NCBI RefSeq assembly: GCF_963678635.1
Contig: NC_087062.1
Coordinates: 21,317,789 to 21,381,788 of the forward strand
Origin: Symsagittifera roscoffensis
Lineage: Eukaryota > Xenacoelomorpha > Acoela > Convolutidae
Direction of reading: 5' to 3'
Length of the DNA stretch: 64,000 nt
Part shown: positions 32,801 to 42,556 of the stretch, one piece after another
How the letters are laid out: every line of letters starts with the position of its first letter
How positions within the stretch are numbered: position 1 is the first letter of the stretch
The notes under the pieces: generated by a model
What the model was told of the DNA's origin: nothing
The model's database searches: none
What the model saw: only the letters and a program-made list of their open reading frames with translations
Translations under genes and position numbers: made by a program

Positions 32801-35800
32801 TGAAGATTGTCAATTTAGATTCCAAAATGATTCGCGGAATGCCATTTGATCTACTCAATTTTTTTTATGTGAAAAACATATCACTTTTTATTATACAAAT
32901 GGTGTCGGATATGATTCAAAAAACTCATCGTAGGTTTCTTTTTTTTTCTATTTTTATTTGAAACTCATCAACTATTTTTGAAGCAATTACAACTCCATAG
33001 ACCGTAAAAGACAGTCAGAACATTCGAGGCTTCTCCCTGAAACAATCAGCAGTGTTCAACAGTTTTTGTCCTAAGAAGTCGGCTGTGTTCTCAAAAAAAA
33101 TAGAATGACAAATAACATACATAGCAAAATATTTGTTTTAGATAACCTAAAAATCCAGAAATAAAATCATCTCCACTTGTTTAAGCATCAATTTACAACG
33201 CGGCAAGGTTGCTCGTGTCAGGGCAAAGCTTTGAAAGTTTTGGTTTTTCTCGATCGACAATCACAAGTTTTTGATTTTGAGAAAATTTTAATAATATTTT
33301 CGAACAAACAAATCGACAAAACTTGAAAATGTATAACGCTCGTAAGCTAACCCGATTTGACTTATAGTAATCAAAATAGTTTGAATTTTAAACCTTTTTT
33401 AATTTAAGCAAATTGATCACAAGCTATTTTTTCCACAGTTGAGCTTCAGACAGTAATACATCCCAGATGGTATGGAAAAAACCATCAAAATGCTTAGTTA
33501 AGAAATCGAAAATTTACTGCAAAAAACAATTTCTCCGAAAGTCAGAAAAATGATTCACTGTTCAAGCACTTAATAGACCAGAGTCAGAGTTTCACGCTGA
33601 AATTTAAGTGATGCGGTCAGGGGGGGGGGATATTCAAAAAATTTTCAAAACTTTGTCGACCTCTTTTTTAGATCGACGAAATTGATTTTCCAAACTCTCC
33701 CAAAGCCCAAAGCACTAAAAAGAACCTGTTTTGGCCGAAAATCTGCGCCACAGGGAAAATTTTGAAAACAGTCCAAAAAAAGCGTTTTTAGGCATTTTTT
33801 GGAAAATTTTGATCAATAATCGCGTTTTTCCAGCGCGCGCTCTTCCATCATATTTAGTATATATTGACGCCCACGGCGTCTTTAGAGTTTTTTAGGGTCC
33901 ATCGCTGGAAATCTTTTTGACAGAGAAGCGCTCATTGGAGCTTCCGAAACTAGATTTTCTCTCAGGTTTTAAGTAAAATCAAGTTTTGTTTTAGCTTAAA
34001 TTGCTTATTTTCTTATGTAATGAAAGTTTCTCGAACGTTTTATTCGCTCAAAACTTGACTAAAATTAAAAAGTTAAAACTAAGTTTTCTCGACACTGGGA
34101 CAAGTTTTTGAAAAATTTAAAATTCCCTAGAATCACAACTGATAAGGCTCCAATACAATATATCACTGGACCCAGATTATTTGTTGTACCTGATTTTTCG
34201 TTGAAAATAAAAAGTTCAAAGTTTCTTACCATTTTCAGTGGTCGGAACAAAAAATTATTATCAGAATTTCAAAAAATCGGTCAATCATTTCATAATTCGG
34301 TACACACTAGATAACGAATACTTTTATGAGGTCTACTTAGCTTCTTTGAAATATTCTTGAACTATATACCTAACGGATTGTGGTATGTATTTAGACAACC
34401 GCGTATTCATACTCGTCAGTAAACCGACAATTACCATATTAGTGAATCAGAATCGAGATGAGAAAGCAAGTTTACGAAATAAATAATTATTAATTATTCA
34501 TTTCTTCCTTGTCTCGATTCTGGTTGGTTAATACAGTATTTCTCTGCTTACTGACAAGTCTGAACACGCGGTTGTCTAAATACTGCTACGTAACCATACC
34601 TAACCTTTAAAACATCTCGCGATTTCGATTAAACTGGTGCTCATGGAAGGGAGCCTCTTCAATTGTAGGAGGAACAGCAGCGAGAGGAGTGAGTTGGTGG
34701 ACGAGTTGTTCAACGGACACATCCACCACTGGGTCCACTGCAACTTCTACACCAACCTCAGACTGACAAAGACAGAGTACTTCAGAGACCACAGGCCAAA
34801 CAGGATACACATCGACGTATCTGTTAGTAAACAGACAAACATTTTAAAGTTATGTTTGAGATGATGCCCACCCACATCACATCACATAAAGCGCATATCA
34901 CCTCCAAATGCATATTACCTAATGGCTGCGCCGGTAGCAAAAGGCGTAAAAGTGTATTTCAAACACTCATTTAAATCATTTTTTCTTGCATTTCCAGTTA
35001 AAAAAGAAAATGATGATTAAAAAACAACGTACCAAACAGATATACATCGACCTTTCTGTTAACGAAAATTTTTTCGTAAGTATTTCTTCGATAGCTGGCC
35101 AAAACGGAGTTTGCTCTAGGTTATTGATTGAAGTCCAAGAAAAATGATTGAAATTTCAAGCAAAATTAATTAATAAGCAGGGGTAATTAATTAATTTCTC
35201 TGAGCTGGCTGAATGTATCTTGTCGGAACTACAGTCCCAATATCATCGATTTCTAACCTGTAAATATTTGAAAAAAAATATAGATCGAAATGAGAACCAC
35301 CGGTGTCTGAGCACAGAAATGTCTGATCACTATTTATTAGTCTGCAAAAAAACTAAGATGAAAACAAACGAAAAAGCCCGAGTTTTTTAGAGAGGATGAG
35401 CGAGGGGGAAGTAAAAAGCATGACATGAGTTTGGGCTTCAAGATTTAGTAGCAAAAGCTACATGAACGTAATAATGAAGATAACAATTGATTTCTGTTTT
35501 TTCTTTAGATAATGGCTTGCTTGGTTTACTTGGTACCTGGAAATTTATCTTCAAATCAATTTTTCTCAACACTACTATAAAAAAATTAGCATTTAACACC
35601 CATTGAAACACAGTATCCACGCAGTAGTATTCTATGCTCATGTATTCCTCGTTTCAGTCGAGCACGACGGAGAATCTGAAAAAGGGTCAGACTCGGATGA
35701 ACTTTGCGTGGCTGGACGGGACAGTGACCCGCATAGACAAGTTCACAGACAGAAGTGTGTGGTCATTCGCCATGCTACTCTGTGCAGTCCTCTTAGGTCT

Positions 35801-36551
35801 AGAGAGGTAAGAAGTCGCCTATGGATTACCCTCGTCAATCAAAGATATTTACCTCATAAAAGATACTCATCATTTGCAAGGTGCTCCCAAGTAACCATCC
35901 TTGGTCGACTAGGATAACCATGTAGATACTCCCCTAAAAATCTAAAACTCTAAAAACTTTCAGAAGTCAGTTCTCTTAACTTGACTGTTTTGCAGTTATC
36001 GTTCCAAGTTTTTGGGCTATATACCTCGTTCGTAACATTTTTTACTTTCAGTTTTTGTTGATAATGATGTTTAATCTTTTTCAAAGCTTTTTTTTTTCAT
36101 GATAACGTTTTTTTTGTTGATGCGATGATCCATCTTCATCATTACTTCTTTAGGCTAAAAAGTGTTCATTATCATCTTTCCATCAAAACTTGACACCAAG
36201 TTGGTTTTTTCGCTCCATAGATCTTATGCTATTCGATTAAAATTTATGAGCTCTCAAATTTTCGTTATTTGGAGCAGATGTGATTAAATCAGAATATTTT
36301 GTCTGATGAATTTTGACTTCAGATGCTACTCTATCATAACAAGAGCCAAAGCTCAGAATCAGAAACATCGGAGTCGTCGAAAGGAAAAAGGGGAGAAAAA
36401 AGAACAGCCGCCAGACCTGAACTTAATCGACCCAGAAAACAACCAGACGGGAATAAAAGGAAATCGAGAAAGCGCCGAACACTCTCAATTTAATCAGAAG
36501 AAAACAGAAAGCGCAGCCATCATCGAAAATAAGAATTTTTTCAATGTTTAA
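26666..36551 (+). CDS. Six-exon gene for an unknown two-membrane-segment glycoprotein
   Basis: Exons 26666-26822, 27116-27298, 31873-32017, 34669-34822, 35658-35806 and 36323-36551 total 1,017 nt and join into one open frame of 338 codons plus stop; phases between exons are 1, 1, 2, 0, 2 and all match. The protein has a hydrophobic segment at residues ~5-26, a middle region with four N-glycosylation sequons (Asn79, 88, 157, 164) and five Cys (84, 86, 100, 134, 186), a second hydrophobic segment at ~247-261, and a Lys/Arg/Glu/Gln-rich tail to 338. Sequons lying between the two segments suggest a lumenal or extracellular loop with both ends in the cytoplasm. Residues ~141-150 are also very hydrophobic but short. 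I do not recognise the family and propose no function. The introns hold many repeats. Confidence 0.75.
27116..27298 (+). CDS. Exon 2 of the two-membrane-segment gene
   Basis: Acceptor CTCTGTTTCAG, phase 1 in and out. It encodes residues 53-113 with sequons NVS and NSS and a Cys-Arg-Cys. The donor CAC|GTTAGT is weaker than consensus; the frame meets a stop just after it, which supports splicing here. Confidence 0.7.
27427..27822 (+). mobile_element. hAT-type MITE in intron 2
   Basis: Left end CAGGGGCGGACTTAG; right end CCTAGATCCTCCCTTTG is a decayed version of CTAGATCCGCCCCTG. The interior matches 9027-9464, including CACCAATATATACTAA and TTCAATTTGGTCGACTTAA. The flanking 8-mers no longer agree exactly. 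Confidence 0.75.
27929..28274 (+). mobile_element. Second hAT-type MITE in intron 2
   Basis: Decayed left end CAGGTGGACTAAGAG and right end CCTAGATCCGACCCTG, with GCTGACCGACCCTAAAATTT inside as in the intact copy. Flanks GTTTAATT and GTTCATTT agree at 6 of 8 positions, consistent with an old 8-bp target duplication. It lies 106 bp after the preceding MITE in the same orientation. Confidence 0.65.
28275..29540. other. Intron 2 sequence, no gene
   Basis: Includes an uninterrupted run of 19 G (28705-28723) and a 37-bp segment duplicated about 72 bp apart (29304-29340 and 29376-29412, both ending AGTTGTATATTTTAAAGC). A short ATC-rich run is at 29438-29462. Confidence 0.5.
29545..29600 (+). repeat. 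R1 repeat, end fragment
   Basis: Only the first ~55 bp of R1: TTGTTCCGACTTTCGATACG, then AACGGAATGTTTGTGCTCGG. The hairpin arms CTTTCG/CGAAAG are perfect. Confidence 0.7.
29806..30320 (+). repeat. R1 repeat, nearly full copy in intron 2
   Basis: Starts TGTTCCGACTTTCGATACG and runs through all R1 landmarks to GCAGTCGGAACAATCAGGGC. The far hairpin has lost its second arm (GGCTTCGAATTGG). Sense orientation relative to the host gene. Confidence 0.8.
30321..31404. other. Intron 2 sequence, no gene
   Basis: AT-rich with short chance frames at 30539-30733 and 30874-31062. No exon-like structure was found. Confidence 0.45.
31405..31812 (+). repeat. R2 dispersed repeat, copy 2
   Basis: Nearly identical to 608-1022, including the perfect 13-bp-arm hairpin at 31667-31694. 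It ends only about 60 bp before exon 3, so it lies in the region where a branch point would be expected. Confidence 0.75.
31873..32017 (+). CDS. Exon 3 of the two-membrane-segment gene
   Basis: Acceptor TGTTTTAG followed directly by AAG, so two acceptors 3 nt apart (NAGNAG) would both keep the frame. Encodes residues 114-161 with the hydrophobic stretch IVVFMFIVVA and sequon NYS. Donor ACT|GTAAGT is strong; phase 2 out. Confidence 0.7.
32018..32639. other. Start of intron 3, no gene
   Basis: No recognisable repeat except a short G-rich run near 32245-32277. Confidence 0.45.
32640..33050 (+). repeat. R1 repeat, diverged copy in intron 3
   Basis: Landmarks GCGACTTTGTAAATTTCGAC, TTGTCTTGAGCTCAAATTTA, and, at the far end, AAAGACAGTCAGAACATTCG then GGCTTCTCCCTG. 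The middle part is replaced or very diverged. Confidence 0.5.
33195..33555 (-). repeat. R1 repeat, diverged inverted copy
   Basis: Starts GCAAGGTTGCTCGTGTCAGG and GCAAAGC, then a TTGATCACAAGCTA block, a TTGAGCTTCAGACA block and a TCTCCGAAAGTCAGAAA end. It faces the copy at 32640-33050 tail to tail. Confidence 0.5.
33617..33930 (-). mobile_element. hAT-type MITE, inverted and truncated
   Basis: Read on the minus strand it matches the interior of 9027-9464: GGCGTCAATATATACTAA, the GCGCGC stretch, the GAAAATCAATTTCGTCGATC block. Its outer end next to 33617 is a poly-G run rather than a clean terminus; the other terminus is lost. Confidence 0.6.
34387..34583. mobile_element. Foldback MITE, 197 bp, in intron 3
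   Basis: GTATTTAGACAACCGCGT at 34387 is repeated in inverse at the right end (34566-34583), and similarity extends further in through TCAGTAAAC/CAGTAAGC and CAGAATCGAGA words. Arms of roughly 85 bp fold around an AATAATTATTAATTATT centre. It sits 85 bp upstream of exon 4. Confidence 0.7.
34669..34822 (+). CDS. Exon 4 of the two-membrane-segment gene
   Basis: I chose the acceptor CTCTTCAATTGTAG; an in-frame alternative 15 nt upstream exists (GGGAG|CCTC). Encodes sequon NSS and residues to 213, rich in His, Asn and Arg. Donor TCT|GTTAGT, phase 0; the same unusual GTTAGT is used by exon 2. Confidence 0.65.
34998..35057 (+). CDS. Candidate 60-nt cassette exon (4b)
   Basis: A strong acceptor (TTTTCTTGCATTTCCAG) opens a 60-nt segment that ends at TCT|GTTAAC. 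It is exactly 20 codons, phase 0 at both sides, with no stop, so it could be included between exons 4 and 5 without shifting the frame. Its last codons (ending IYIDLS) resemble the end of exon 4 (ending IHIDVS), and the DNA around CCAAACAG...ACATCGAC is shared, so it looks like a partial duplicate of the exon 4 end. The donor is weak. It may be a functional alternative exon or a dead duplicate. Confidence 0.35.
35658..35806 (+). CDS. Exon 5 of the two-membrane-segment gene
   Basis: Acceptor ATTCCTCGTTTCAG, phase 0 in; donor AGAG|GTAAGA, phase 2 out. Encodes a Thr/Lys-rich stretch then the second membrane segment (VWSFAMLLCAVLLGL). Confidence 0.75.
36323..36551 (+). CDS. Exon 6 (last) of the two-membrane-segment gene
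   Basis: Acceptor TTTTGACTTCAG; completes the Arg codon begun in exon 5. Encodes a tail of about 75 residues rich in Lys, Arg, Glu, Gln and Asn, ending at TAA 36549-36551. No canonical AATAAA was noted close downstream. Confidence 0.7.
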
Positions 36552-36919
36552 ACAAAAGAAGCTTTGAAGTTATGTTTGTATATATTTCGGAAATATTTAA
36601 TCGAAGTTCAAACTCGTTTTTTATTTTAATGAACTTTATTATACTGCGATATCCCAAAAAAAACAAGTTTGATCCAGAATCAGTAAAAATAGTTTTTTAT
36701 TCGAGGCTTCTTTCTTTCTTTTCTTAAATATCTTCAAGTTGTGAGAATTGTTATGGGTGATCAGCTGATCTTAGAGAAGGATGAATTTAGGGTATTCGAG
36801 AAGTGGCGGTGAATTGAGGTAAATGTTGCCGTTGATACACCTTCCCATTTAGGGCCAATTGAATGGCTTTACAGATGTAATAGTGTTTATTGAACCTGAT
36901 AAAGGATCGGATAGCGCGT

Positions 36920-38592
36920 CCCGGATTGACCGCCATAGACATAAATGCTAATCATACAGTTCCATACTATTTTCCAATGAAAAAAGAAAGAATGCTTGTC
37001 ACACAGTTCCCATTGAAACCAAAAAAAATATTTGTATTGAGAAAACAAAGAGAAGTTAAGTAAATTATGAAGCTCAAAAAACTAGTCAGCGGTCAAACGG
37101 TTATCGGCAAACTTGTTGAAAAAGATAGAAAAAAAATTAACAAAAATGACTTTTTTCTTGAAACTGTATGACTAGCATGTTTTTGAAACCAAAAAAAAAA
37201 ACAATTGTTATGAGAAAACAACGAGAAATTGAACTGGTTACAAAGCTCAAACAACTAGTCAGCGACTAAATGTTTGTCTCCAAACTAGTTGAACTAGAAA
37301 AAAAATGTTAAAAATTCATTTTTGTCTTGAAAAAATGCTAGTCATAAAAATCCAATACTATGGTAGCTGTATGACTAGTAATTGTTTAGAAGCAAAAAAC
37401 TACTTGTATTGAGAAAACAAAAAGACGTCAAATCCAAAGATATCAAAAATGCCTGGACTGTTAACAGAGTGTTTTTTAACAATTGTTTTTGTCAATGTGA
37501 AAATTTTTCACTAATTTCTGCAATACTACTGGATTTTCTGACCTTTTTTCCATGAAAAAGAAACTACTGATTACGGATTACGAACTTCCTAGATATTCAT
37601 AAATTGTGAACACTAATTTTAGAGTACATGGAAAGTTAAGTTTTCTGATGGTAACTAAGACTTTTTTCTTTCTAACTTTTTTAAATTTAACTTTCAACCT
37701 CGGAAAACACAAAACTTTTTTTCGTATAATCATCTGAAAATTAGTAGTGAAAGTTTCAAAGACCAGAAAATTTCCAACAAAGGCGTCAATCAGTCACGGT
37801 TTATTGAAATACTACTGAAAAATATCCAAAAAGTAGGAATTTTGAAAAATGTTATTTAATCATACACGTTTTTAATGTTTTAAGGGTCAAATTTTGGTGT
37901 TCACAAGCAATATGTAGCTAAAGCTCAGCTTATTGGGGAAAAATAGTCAAAGTTATCCTTAAATAATTTCAAAAAGAGCCAGGAAAATACTGTTATCAGA
38001 ATGGTTTTTTAATAAGTTTAATCGTAAATTCGAAGTCATTTTAATAATTCCGGCAAGAATTACTGTGTTTTTGGATGAACTCCACACAACTAAGAAAAAG
38101 GCATTACGGGTTTTTAGAAAAATATAAATTGAAAACAAGGATTTTGGCTTGACTTTCTTTCAGTTGGAGCCTGGTCTTCAACTTCTTTTTGTTGGTTGTT
38201 TTGAATCTTTCAACAAGATTAAGAAACTCAGTTTTCTGCTGAGCCGCGAAGAATTTCCTGCAGAAAATACAATCTCTTTGTTTTCTCAGGTTTTTCTCAT
38301 CAGTTCTGAGATTGCGCGATTACAGGTTTTTGTAAAGATTTACATTATTAGCTCAATTAGAGTTTGCTATTAGGATTGGAAAACTGCTAGTCAAGCTATT
38401 TCCAAAAATGAAAAATGTTAGTCATGCAGTTCCCATTTATGGCCATACAACTTCATTATAGGAAAATGCTAGTCATACAGTTCCATAATATATAGTTCAT
38501 AGTCATAGAGTTTTTATACACTTTTTCAAACGTATGAATTGTATGAGAAATTGTATGGGAATTGTATGATTAGCATTTTTGGTCAACCCGGG
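36920..38592. mobile_element. 1.67-kb element with TIRs and subterminal repeats (R4)
   Basis: The left end CCCGGATTGACC and the reverse complement of the right end, CCCGGGTTGACC, are followed at each side by AAATGCTAATCATACARTTCC. The word TGCTAGTCATACAGTTCC or close variants recur inside near 36984, 37162, 37325, 38432 and 38486, in both orientations. No coding frame and no clear target duplication were found. This fits a non-autonomous DNA transposon with subterminal repeats of unknown superfamily. Confidence 0.55.
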
Positions 38593-38930
38593 GTGACATA
38601 TAAATATTGAAGTAGGGATAGGACTCCCATTTACGTGACAAAAATTACTAACTTATTTGTAAGCAGGTCAATTGTTTTTACTAAAAAATGAGCTGCCGAA
38701 AAAAGAGCACGAAAATTAACAATTATGTTTAATGAACTATGTTTATTAAACCTTCCGTTTGAAAGTTTTGCCATACTTCATTCGTTAACTTCACTTATAT
38801 TATTTTTTGCTCAGAAAAAATTAACATGCTAAAAAATAGCGGCAAGGTGAACAAAACAAAACGAAATTTCAACCTTCCCGGTTTGCTGTCTCATTGAATG
38901 GTGGCGTTGGAAGTACGAAAAAACGACTGC

Positions 38931-39259
38931 TGTCGTGAGGCGACCTTCGGTACCTCGTCAGTTACTTGTTCTTTTGCAGTCCTACTGCAGTTCGATGCTA
39001 ATTACATTAACCAAGGTCATTGCGCTAACCTCTACTTAACTTCACGCAGAGCGTATTCATTCATTATCCGTTATCTCTATTGTTTGCTAGAAATCTGATT
39101 CAACTTAATCTTATGATCAATCAAGATAAATTTCCTAAACCAAGATTATATTCGAAACTAAGCAACAAAAAAATTCTATCCAACAAAGTTTTTAACTCTA
39201 AAACAATTTACGTATTGTTCAACAACAAAGTTTTCATTCTAAGACCTCGGCAAATCTGA
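38931..39259 (+). repeat. RE1 5' LTR
   Basis: Starts TGTCGTGAGGCGACC. It ends CTGA where the 3' LTR ends CTCA, so the terminal CA has mutated. Few differences from the 3' LTR suggest a fairly recent insertion. Confidence 0.9.
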
Positions 39260-40260
39260 TGGCGCAGCCAGCAGTTCCTGTGAATGAAGACAGGACTGAC
39301 CTGTTAGGTATTCCCCTTTAATATTGGGGGCGAACTGAGGGCGAAGATGCTGGAGCAGCTAACGCCCGCAGACAGCGAGATCAAGCGGCGATCCGAAGGA
39401 TTACTGAGCTCAAAATTGAGAGAAGAAAAGGCCCTCGAATTAGTCAAAATTGGTTCTACCACGAGGCTGAGGCTCGTATTAATTCTCGTTTGTTCTTTGC
39501 TCTGGGGAATGAAGGGAGGAGACGATTCGCTGACTCATTTCCTCACACAGACATTAGTGATATTCCTTTTCGAGAATTTCATACCGGCTGTGAAACGCTG
39601 TTCAAGATTGAACGAGAATACACGGTGGAGCGTATAAAGTTGTATAACACAGTTTTCATGCTTGAAAATGACAGCTTCTCGTCATTTTATGCCCGTTTGA
39701 GCGCCCAAGTGGCTTTGTGCAATTGGCCTAATCATCAGGAAAAAGAGACCCTGAAAGACCTCTTTATTGGACAAATTCGAGACGTCGATGTTCAACAACA
39801 ACTCATCAAGGCAAAAGCTGATCTCGATGGCACCTTTAAGCTCGCACTTGAGTGCGAAAAAGGGACAAGTACTTCTGCTCAGTTCCAGAAACTACTCCCT
39901 CATAATCAACATTCTAGCGGTCTTAAGGTTAAATAAGAACCTACTTGCTCTATTCAGTCATCGAGAGGAAGACGGAATTATTCTCAAAGCCAAAATAACC
40001 GACAAATGTCACAAAACAATCAAACGAATAAATCATGTTATTTCTGTGGTAATCCTTATAGTCCGGATCACCGTAAATATTGTCCAGCTCGGGAAGTAAC
40101 TTGTAATCTCTGTCGGAAACGTGGACACTTCGCGAAATGCTGCAAATTGTCGAAAAGACGTGTCAATCTGGTGCAGGAAAATGAGGACGTGGCGGGTCCC
40201 TCTGTGGATTGCAACTTCATAGATGTAGACCAGGATAGTGAGCCCGAATATGGGGTGTAA
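39259..40260 (+). pseudogene. RE1 gag remnant
   Basis: The start codon uses the last LTR base plus the first two PBS bases and begins MAQPA. This frame stops after 20 codons; the body resumes in another frame at about 39440-39936 with LFFALGNEGRRRF and a LKDLFIGQIRD motif typical of Ty3/gypsy capsid, then shifts again. At 40006-40260 are zinc knuckles, the second a good C-x2-C-x4-H-x4-C (CNLCRKRGHFAKC). Several frameshifts make it non-functional. Confidence 0.8.
39260..39272 (+). promoter_or_regulatory. RE1 primer-binding site
   Basis: TGGCGCAGCCAGC directly follows the LTR. The first ten bases fit the 3' end of an animal tRNA-Ser (acceptor strand GGCTGC, discriminator G, CCA); that tRNA assignment is from memory. 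The same word occurs in RE2. Confidence 0.75.
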
Positions 40261-40385
40261 CAGTTGGAATCCGCTGTCATGATTAATAGTATAGAAACCC
40301 TCAGATCAAGTGGAGGACCCTGTTTGGTAAGAATCTTAAGCCTGCGTCAACTTTTAATACTGCGCAATCTTTGCCTGTCCTGTCT

Positions 40386-41663
40386 GGACCTAATCAGGAG
40401 TTACAACTAGATTTTGCTGGTCCGATACTTGATTAAAAGGGGTCTAAGATCTTTCTTTTGGTAGCGATTGATCGGTTCTCTAAATTTCCTTCAGTTCTGA
40501 TCTCCAAAACCACTGGGGCTAAGAAGGTTACTAAATTCCTTGAATTTTATATTCGTATTCATGGTCTTCCTTTTTCTATCAGAACGGATCATGGTTCAGG
40601 TTTTAAAAATAACTTGGTTCAAGAATTCTGCTCCAATAGAGGTATTAAACATATTCTTTCACCGGTCGGAGGTCTCCGTGGCAGTCGGTTGGTCGAACGA
40701 ACGATTCAGACAATCAAAAGAAAACTGGGTGTGGAAAAACTTGATCCTAATTTCAAAAACTTTAAGGATACGATTCATCAAATACTTGAGGATATTCACA
40801 AGAGTAACCATGAGGTGCTTAAGAAAACACCTTTTGAATTGCATTTTGGACGTAAACCTAATACTGTATGGTATCAAGCAGGTAATAATGTTGTTCCATC
40901 TGATACTTCAGCCCAAGGACTGGAGCGCAACCTCCTTACACCCGACCAGATTGCCAGCAATGATTACAGTAGGGACAGGGCAAAAGTTGTTCCTCGCGGC
41001 AGTACCAGTCCAACAATTCCTCCCCGCTTCAAACCTTTGTTTTCGATGGACAAGAATGCGGCAGACAGTTAGCCCTACAAGGCGTTGGCGGAACTCGCTC
41101 GGGCGTCGAATAAATGGTCGCAATGCAAACGTAATCTTCCCCCAGATGGAGGAAAAAAGGTCCTCAAGGCGCTCACAACCCGGCATTCGGACCTTGCTCA
41201 TTCTCTTAAATCCGGACTCAATAGCCGCACTCTTCGCTTCTCGGCTCTAGTAACACCTCCGGGGGCACAAGTCAGCTCCGGGCGTGCACCAGTTGTGCAA
41301 CCTCGTCGCCTCTCGAGAACAAGTAAATTAGAAAACCTTCTACTGTCTGATCCTAGTCGAGTTATAGTCTTTAGGAAAATTATTGATCGTCAATCGGGGA
41401 AACCTCTTTATAAACCGACTAAGTTTAAAATTGTTCGTGTTACGGATCATACTTATGTTACTGACAATGGGAAAGTTTACCGGAAAAATCAAATCTGCCT
41501 CAAACCTAATTATCGGTCTACCGTTTTAGTAGCTCCAAACATTATAGGTGATCGCACTCAGGCTTCGAATTCAACTTACTATTACGCGGTCGCAGCCTGT
41601 ACTACTGGAACAACGGCCAAACAATCCCGCTCTCTCTACTCCGATGGTGGATCTCACAGTTGA
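40386..41663 (+). pseudogene. RE1 integrase remnant
   Basis: LDFAGPI, then one stop (40433-40435), then an open frame with RTDHGSGF and LVERTIQTIK. The three catalytic residues D, D and E are all present, with 35 residues between the second D and E as in retroviral-type integrases. The N-terminal HHCC zinc-binding domain is missing, apparently removed by the same deletion that took RT. Downstream, 41085-41663 continues in another frame with a basic linker region (RVTDHTYVTDNGKVYRKNQ), likely the integrase C-terminal domain. Confidence 0.8.
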
Positions 41664-42364
41664 CTCTTCCAGTGAAAGTTCATTCGGGTCTAATAATGGT
41701 CGTCAGGTGGCTCACAATTCCGCTCCCATCGGAAAACGCCAGAGGTTTCAGTGTTGTTCACCTCCGGTTGGGTTTGCTCCTCAGTTTGCCTCAACGTCGA
41801 CACCCCATGCCTCAACTTATGCTGCCTACTCGCGGATTGCTCATTCTGCTAAACAACCTGAAGGGTCGTTCACTTCGCTCAACAGAAGACTTCACATTGT
41901 GCTGCGTCTTCATCAACCGCTCATCCTACTGGGCCTCCTGAGGTTGGTCCCTCTCGTCCTGAAATTATTGTCTCGTCGTCGGAAAAGGAATCAACACAAG
42001 AATTGGGTCTCCCCTCTCATTCAGCGTCCTCAGAGTTACCTTCCTCCTACCTGCTCAACCAGTGGCTGATGACGCTGAGTCAGTCCGGTCGTCGCGTCGT
42101 AGCAAAAAGCCTACCCAGTTTTTTGGTGACCCGTTGCGACATTCGGTGAAATCAGTAGAGGAGGACTCAATTTTGCCCTCTGAAACAGCAATAGCCTCGT
42201 CACTCAGATCAGTCTCGGAGGAACAAAATATGCTCTCAGATGCGCCGGTCGTATCCACATCCTCACCTCGGAAACCACTTATCCGGGACCGTCTTCCCCC
42301 TCGATCCTCAGCTCCGACGTCTCCTTCTATCGCTCAAAGGAAGGCTTTTATTGGCTCAGATTGA
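41664..42364 (+). pseudogene. RE1 pol C-terminal Ser/Pro-rich tail
   Basis: Overlapping frames, rich in Ser, Pro and Arg, run to a stop at 42362-42364. The stretch RRSKKPTQFFGDPLRHSVK resembles the basic end of many Ty3/gypsy pol polyproteins; RE2 has an equivalent RRSTRQRKGVDK near its end. No envelope-like membrane segment was seen. Confidence 0.5.
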
Positions 42365-42556
42365 CCATTTGTTCAGTTAAAATTATTAAAACTCTTTAAA
42401 ACTCTTCAAACTCTAATCAAACTCTTTCGTGCTATCATATTTTGCTTTACTGTATGGCATTTGTGTGGGATAGGGGGCTATCAATCATTTGCTTGTCCAA
42501 ATGCAGTTTATTTTCTCTAGTTTTTGAGTTTCTCAAAATTTTTCCCCCGCAGGGAA

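Noticed and set aside
36787-36942. Minus-strand 51-codon frame beginning MSMAVNPGRAIRSF
   Set aside because: Looks protein-like, but frames this short are expected by chance in 64 kb and its start lies in the left end of the R4 element.
41664-42364. Envelope-like third ORF in RE1
   Set aside because: No signal peptide, membrane segment or cysteine pattern; better explained as a broken pol tail.
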